NCBI RefSeq assembly: GCF_030811555.1
Contig: NZ_JAUSQZ010000001.1
Location: forward strand, 186,001 to 250,000
DNA from: Kineosporia succinea
GTDB lineage: Bacteria; Actinomycetota; Actinomycetes; Actinomycetales; Kineosporiaceae
Direction of reading: 5' to 3'
Length of the DNA: 64,000 nt
This document shows positions 61,117-64,000 of the stretch, in pieces; position 1 is the first letter of the stretch; each line of letters opens with the position of its first letter. The notes beneath the pieces were generated by a model. It ran no database searches, had not been told where the DNA came from, and saw nothing but the letters and a program-made list of their open reading frames with translations. The position numbers and the translations under genes are program-made.

Positions 61117-63498
61117 GTGCCCGCTCCTGTCAGCACCTACCGTTTTCAGGTCCGGGACTCGTTCGGCTTCGCCGACGTCGGGGCCCGGGCCGCCTATCTG
61201 GACCGGCTCGGGGTCACGCACGCGTACCTGTCGCCGATCCTGCGGGCGACGCCCGGCTCGGGCCACGGCTACGACGTGGTCGCGCACGACGAGCTGAGTG
61301 AGGACGCGGGTGGGCGCCCGGCTTTCGACGCGATGGTCGCGTCGTTGCGGGCGTCCGGGCTACGCGTGATCGCCGACGTGGTGCCGAACCACATGGCCGT
61401 GCCCACGCCGGCCCGGCTGAACGCGCCGTACTGGTCGCTGCTGCAGCACGGCCCGGAGTCGGAGTACGCGAACTGGTTCGACGTGAACTGGGCGCCGGGG
61501 CGCATCATCGTGCCGGTGCTGGGCGACCGGCTGCCGCTCGTGCTGGGCGACATCTCGGTGGCCGACGGCGTGGTGAAGTACTTCGACCACGAGTTCCCGA
61601 TCCGCCCGGGCACCGAGAACCTGCCGCTGGAAGAGCTTCTCGCGGCGCAGTGGTACCGGCTGGCCTCCTGGCGCACGTCCGACGAGGAGCTCAACTACCG
61701 CCGCTTCTTCGACGTCACCACGCTGATCGCGGTGCGCGTCGAAGACCGCGCGGTGTTCGACGCCACCCACGCGCTCATCGCCTCGCTGGTCAAGGACGGC
61801 TCGCTGGACGGCCTGCGCATCGACCACCCCGACGGCCTGGCCGATCCCCGCGGCTACCTGCGCGACCTGGCCGCCGCCACCGACGGCACCTGGGTCGTGG
61901 TCGAGAAGATCCTCGAGGGCGACGAGACCCTGCCCGAGGACTGGCCGTGCGCGGGCACCACCGGCTACGACGCGCTCAACCGGATCGGTGGCCTGTTCGT
62001 CGACCCGGCCGGCGCCGCGCCGCTGTCCGACCTGCTCACCGAGTTCACGCACGACGAGCGCACTCTCGACGAGATCGTGGAGGTCTCGAAGCGGCGCATC
62101 ATCGACTCCAGCCTGAACACCGAGGTACGGCGGCTGACCGACCTGCTCTGCGACCTGCGCGACGCGAACCCGGCCTACGCCGACTTCACCCGCCGGGCCC
62201 TGCACGGCGCCGTGGTCGAGCTGCTGGTGGCGATGGACCGGTACCGCGCCTACGTGGTGCCCGGTTCGGCCGCTCCCGCCGAGGCCGTGGCCGTGCTGGA
62301 ACGTGCCGGTTCGGTGGCCTCCTCGCGCCTGCCGCACGAGCACCTGCCCGCCCTCGACCTGGTGATGGACCTGCTGCTCGACGGCGTCGCGGCGGGTTCC
62401 GACCCGGTGCGGGCCGAGCTGGTCACCCGGTTCCAGCAGACCTGCGGCCCGGTGATGGCCAAGGGCATCGAGGACACCACGTTCTACCGTTACCACCGGC
62501 TGCTCGCACTGAACGAGGTGGGCGGCGAACCGGGGCATTTCGGGGTCGGGCCGGACGAGTTCCACGCCTTCGCCGCGCGTCTGGCGCGCGACTGGCCGAC
62601 CACGATGACGACCCTCTCCACGCACGACACGAAGCGTTCCGAGGACGCCCGGGCCCGGCTGGCCCCACTCAGCGAGATCCCGGCCGAGTGGGCGGCCGAG
62701 GTCACGCACTGGCGGGAACTCGCGGCGAAGCACCACTGCCCCGATCCCTCCACCGAGTACCTGTTCTGGCAGACGCTTCTCGCGGTGCCGGACATCACCG
62801 CCGAGCGGCTGACCGGCTACCTGTCCAAGGCCACCCGTGAGGCCAAGGAACAGACCACCTGGACCAGCCCGAACGAGGAGTTCGACCAGGCGCTGGAGTC
62901 GTTCGCCCGCGGGGTGCTGGCCGACGACGACGTGATGGGCGCGGTCAGGGCCTTCAGCGACCGCCTGGCCCCGGCCGTGCGCGCCGCGGTCCTCGGCCAG
63001 AAGCTCGTGCAGCTGACCATGCCGGGCGTGCCCGACGTGTACCAGGGCACCGAGATCGTCGAGGCGTCGCTGGTCGACCCGGACAACCGGCGCCCCGTCG
63101 ACTTCGCCTACCGGGAGCGGCTTCTCGACGTGGTCGAGTCGGGCTCCCTGGCGAACCTGGGCGGCCGGGAACTCGAGGACGCGGAGAAGCTGCTGGTCAC
63201 CCGGGCCGCCCTGCGCCTGCGGCGGGAACACCCGGAGTGGTTCACGCAGGGCGCCTACGCCCCCCTGCCCACCTCGTCGTCGCACGCCCTGGCGTTCGGG
63301 CGGGGCGAGAACGTCGTGACGGTCGCGACCCGTCTGCCCCTGACGCTCGAGTCGCACGGCGGCTGGGGTGCGTCGGTGGTGGTGCTGCCGGAGGGAACCT
63401 GGACGGATCAGCTCACCGGGAAGACGGTTCCGGGCGGCCCGGTGGGCCTGGCCGGTCTGCTGGGCGACTTCCCGGTGGCCCTGCTGGTGCGTGCCTGA
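61117..63498 (+). CDS. treY: Maltooligosyl trehalose synthase
   Basis: A 793-residue GH13 enzyme that turns the reducing end of maltooligosaccharides into a trehalosyl unit. Motifs: STYRFQVRDSFGFADV at the start, GSGHGYDVVAHDEL, IADVVPNHMAV, the nucleophile in LDGLRIDHPDGLADPRGYL, acid region WVVVEKILEGDE, and TLSTHDTKRSEDARARL. Length is typical. The GTG start has GGAAGG upstream and follows glgX by three bases. The partner hydrolase gene treZ, usually next, is not in this window. Confidence 0.94.
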   Translation: MPAPVSTYRFQVRDSFGFADVGARAAYLDRLGVTHAYLSPILRATPGSGHGYDVVAHDELSEDAGGRPAFDAMVASLRASGLRVIADVVPNHMAVPTPARLNAPYWSLLQHGPESEYANWFDVNWAPGRIIVPVLGDRLPLVLGDISVADGVVKYFDHEFPIRPGTENLPLEELLAAQWYRLASWRTSDEELNYRRFFDVTTLIAVRVEDRAVFDATHALIASLVKDGSLDGLRIDHPDGLADPRGYLRDLAAATDGTWVVVEKILEGDETLPEDWPCAGTTGYDALNRIGGLFVDPAGAAPLSDLLTEFTHDERTLDEIVEVSKRRIIDSSLNTEVRRLTDLLCDLRDANPAYADFTRRALHGAVVELLVAMDRYRAYVVPGSAAPAEAVAVLERAGSVASSRLPHEHLPALDLVMDLLLDGVAAGSDPVRAELVTRFQQTCGPVMAKGIEDTTFYRYHRLLALNEVGGEPGHFGVGPDEFHAFAARLARDWPTTMTTLSTHDTKRSEDARARLAPLSEIPAEWAAEVTHWRELAAKHHCPDPSTEYLFWQTLLAVPDITAERLTGYLSKATREAKEQTTWTSPNEEFDQALESFARGVLADDDVMGAVRAFSDRLAPAVRAAVLGQKLVQLTMPGVPDVYQGTEIVEASLVDPDNRRPVDFAYRERLLDVVESGSLANLGGRELEDAEKLLVTRAALRLRREHPEWFTQGAYAPLPTSSSHALAFGRGENVVTVATRLPLTLESHGGWGASVVVLPEGTWTDQLTGKTVPGGPVGLAGLLGDFPVALLVRA

Positions 63499-63544
63499 CC
63501 CACCCCTGATCCACCCCCGATCCACCCCCGATCCACGCGGCCGG

Positions 63545-63573
63545 GACGAAGGGCGACCGGGTCGTCCTTCGTC
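63545..63573. terminator. Bidirectional terminator after treY
   Basis: GACGAAGGGCGACC and GGTCGTCCTTCGTC pair with one mismatch and no spacer, between the convergent treY and PPK2 genes. Just upstream (63500-63537) a GATCCACCCCC-like unit is repeated three times. Confidence 0.75.
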
Positions 63574-64000
63574 TCAGCCACCGAGAAGGGCCTTCAGCCG
63601 CGCCCGCTCGGCCTCCACGTCGAACCGGGCCGGCGGCCACTGCGGGTCGAGACCGGCCAGCGCCTCGATCAGCAGGCTCTGAACCGCCCAGCGGGCGTAC
63701 CACTTACGGTCGGCGGGCACCACGAACCAGGGCGCCTTCGGCGTCGAGCAGCGGGTGAGCGCGGCCTGGTACGCCTCCTGGTACGCGTCCCAGTAGGCGT
63801 GCTCGTCGAGATCGGAAACCGCGTACTTCCAGTACTTGTCGGGCCGGTACAGTCGCTTCTCGAGGCGGCGCAGCTGCTCGGCCGGCGAGATGTGCAGCAT
63901 CACCTTGACGATGGCCGTGCCCTGGGCCGCCAGCTCGGCCTCGAACGCGTTGATCGCGTCGTAGCGGGTCTCCCACTCCGCGGCGGGCACCAGGTCGTGG
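63574..64000 (-). CDS. Polyphosphate kinase 2 family protein, C-terminal part (runs off the window)
   Basis: About 142 residues are present. AAEWETRYDAINAFEAELAA, IVKVMLHISPAEQLRRLEKR, DKYWKYAVSDLDEHAYWDAY and PWFVVPADRKWYARWAVQSL are standard segments of the PPK2 fold, which transfers phosphate between polyphosphate and nucleotides (NDP or NMP). The Walker A and lid-forming N-terminal part lies beyond position 64000, so the class cannot be decided. Confidence 0.87.
   Translation of the reverse strand, partial: HDLVPAAEWETRYDAINAFEAELAAQGTAIVKVMLHISPAEQLRRLEKRLYRPDKYWKYAVSDLDEHAYWDAYQEAYQAALTRCSTPKAPWFVVPADRKWYARWAVQSLLIEALAGLDPQWPPARFDVEAERARLKALLGG

Noticed and set aside
58591-61287. An 898-codon open frame opposite glgX
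   Set aside because: Antisense shadow with Val/His/Arg-rich composition and no family motif. glgX on the other strand has every catalytic motif.

Overview
The window is chromosomal DNA from a very G+C-rich, motile actinobacterium. The coding strand is clear for most genes and there is no plasmid, phage or transposase gene. Two methyl-accepting chemotaxis proteins with sigma-28-like promoters, an F420-dependent glucose-6-phosphate dehydrogenase, a DUF574-type SAM methyltransferase, a cytochrome bd cydABDC operon, a mycobacterial-type SOS box and an IdeR/DtxR box together suggest a zoosporic actinomycete, perhaps Kineosporia-like. The genus is an inference.

Layout. 1-9.7 kb: TetR/DHA2 efflux pair, an SOS-controlled protein of unknown function, a roadblock protein, Fgd, an MCP, a PH-domain membrane protein, a frameshifted TauE/SafE permease, peptide deformylase, a HAD phosphatase and a DUF6194-like protein. 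9.7-22.6 kb: sugar metabolism (MFS plus GH3 beta-glucosidase with a TetR regulator, PQQ-type sugar dehydrogenase lipoprotein, Zn alcohol dehydrogenase, ThuA plus Gfo/Idh/MocA pair), a TetR facing an odd two-helix membrane protein, an iron alcohol dehydrogenase and an MmyB-like regulator. 22.7-34.3 kb: a Cache-domain MCP, a serine hydrolase, an ABC ATPase, a CaCA exchanger behind a yybP-ykoY (Mn2+) riboswitch, an AraC regulator with an iron box, an LLM oxidoreductase and pntAB transhydrogenase. 34.3-42.1 kb: small proteins, the DUF574 methyltransferase and cydABDC. 42.1-45.8 kb: a NitT/TauT-type ABC import operon. 45.8-56.7 kb: an M15-type peptidase, an 866-bp gene-free convergent region with G-quadruplex repeats and large palindromes, a protealysin-like M4 protease with its emfourin-type inhibitor, two YihY/BrkB membrane proteins, TPR and excalibur proteins, and RsgA. 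56.9-64 kb: AidB, GlgX/TreX, TreY and the 3' end of a PPK2 gene.

Genes that work together: MFS with GH3 (sugar uptake and hydrolysis), ThuA with the Gfo/Idh/MocA oxidoreductase, PntA with PntB (NADPH balance), CydAB with its CydDC assembly transporter, the four-gene ABC importer, inhibitor with protease, and GlgX with TreY (glycogen to trehalose; treZ is not in the window). Regulation can be read in several places: a LexA box, two sigma-28-like promoters, an IdeR box, candidate TetR operators and the Mn2+ riboswitch.
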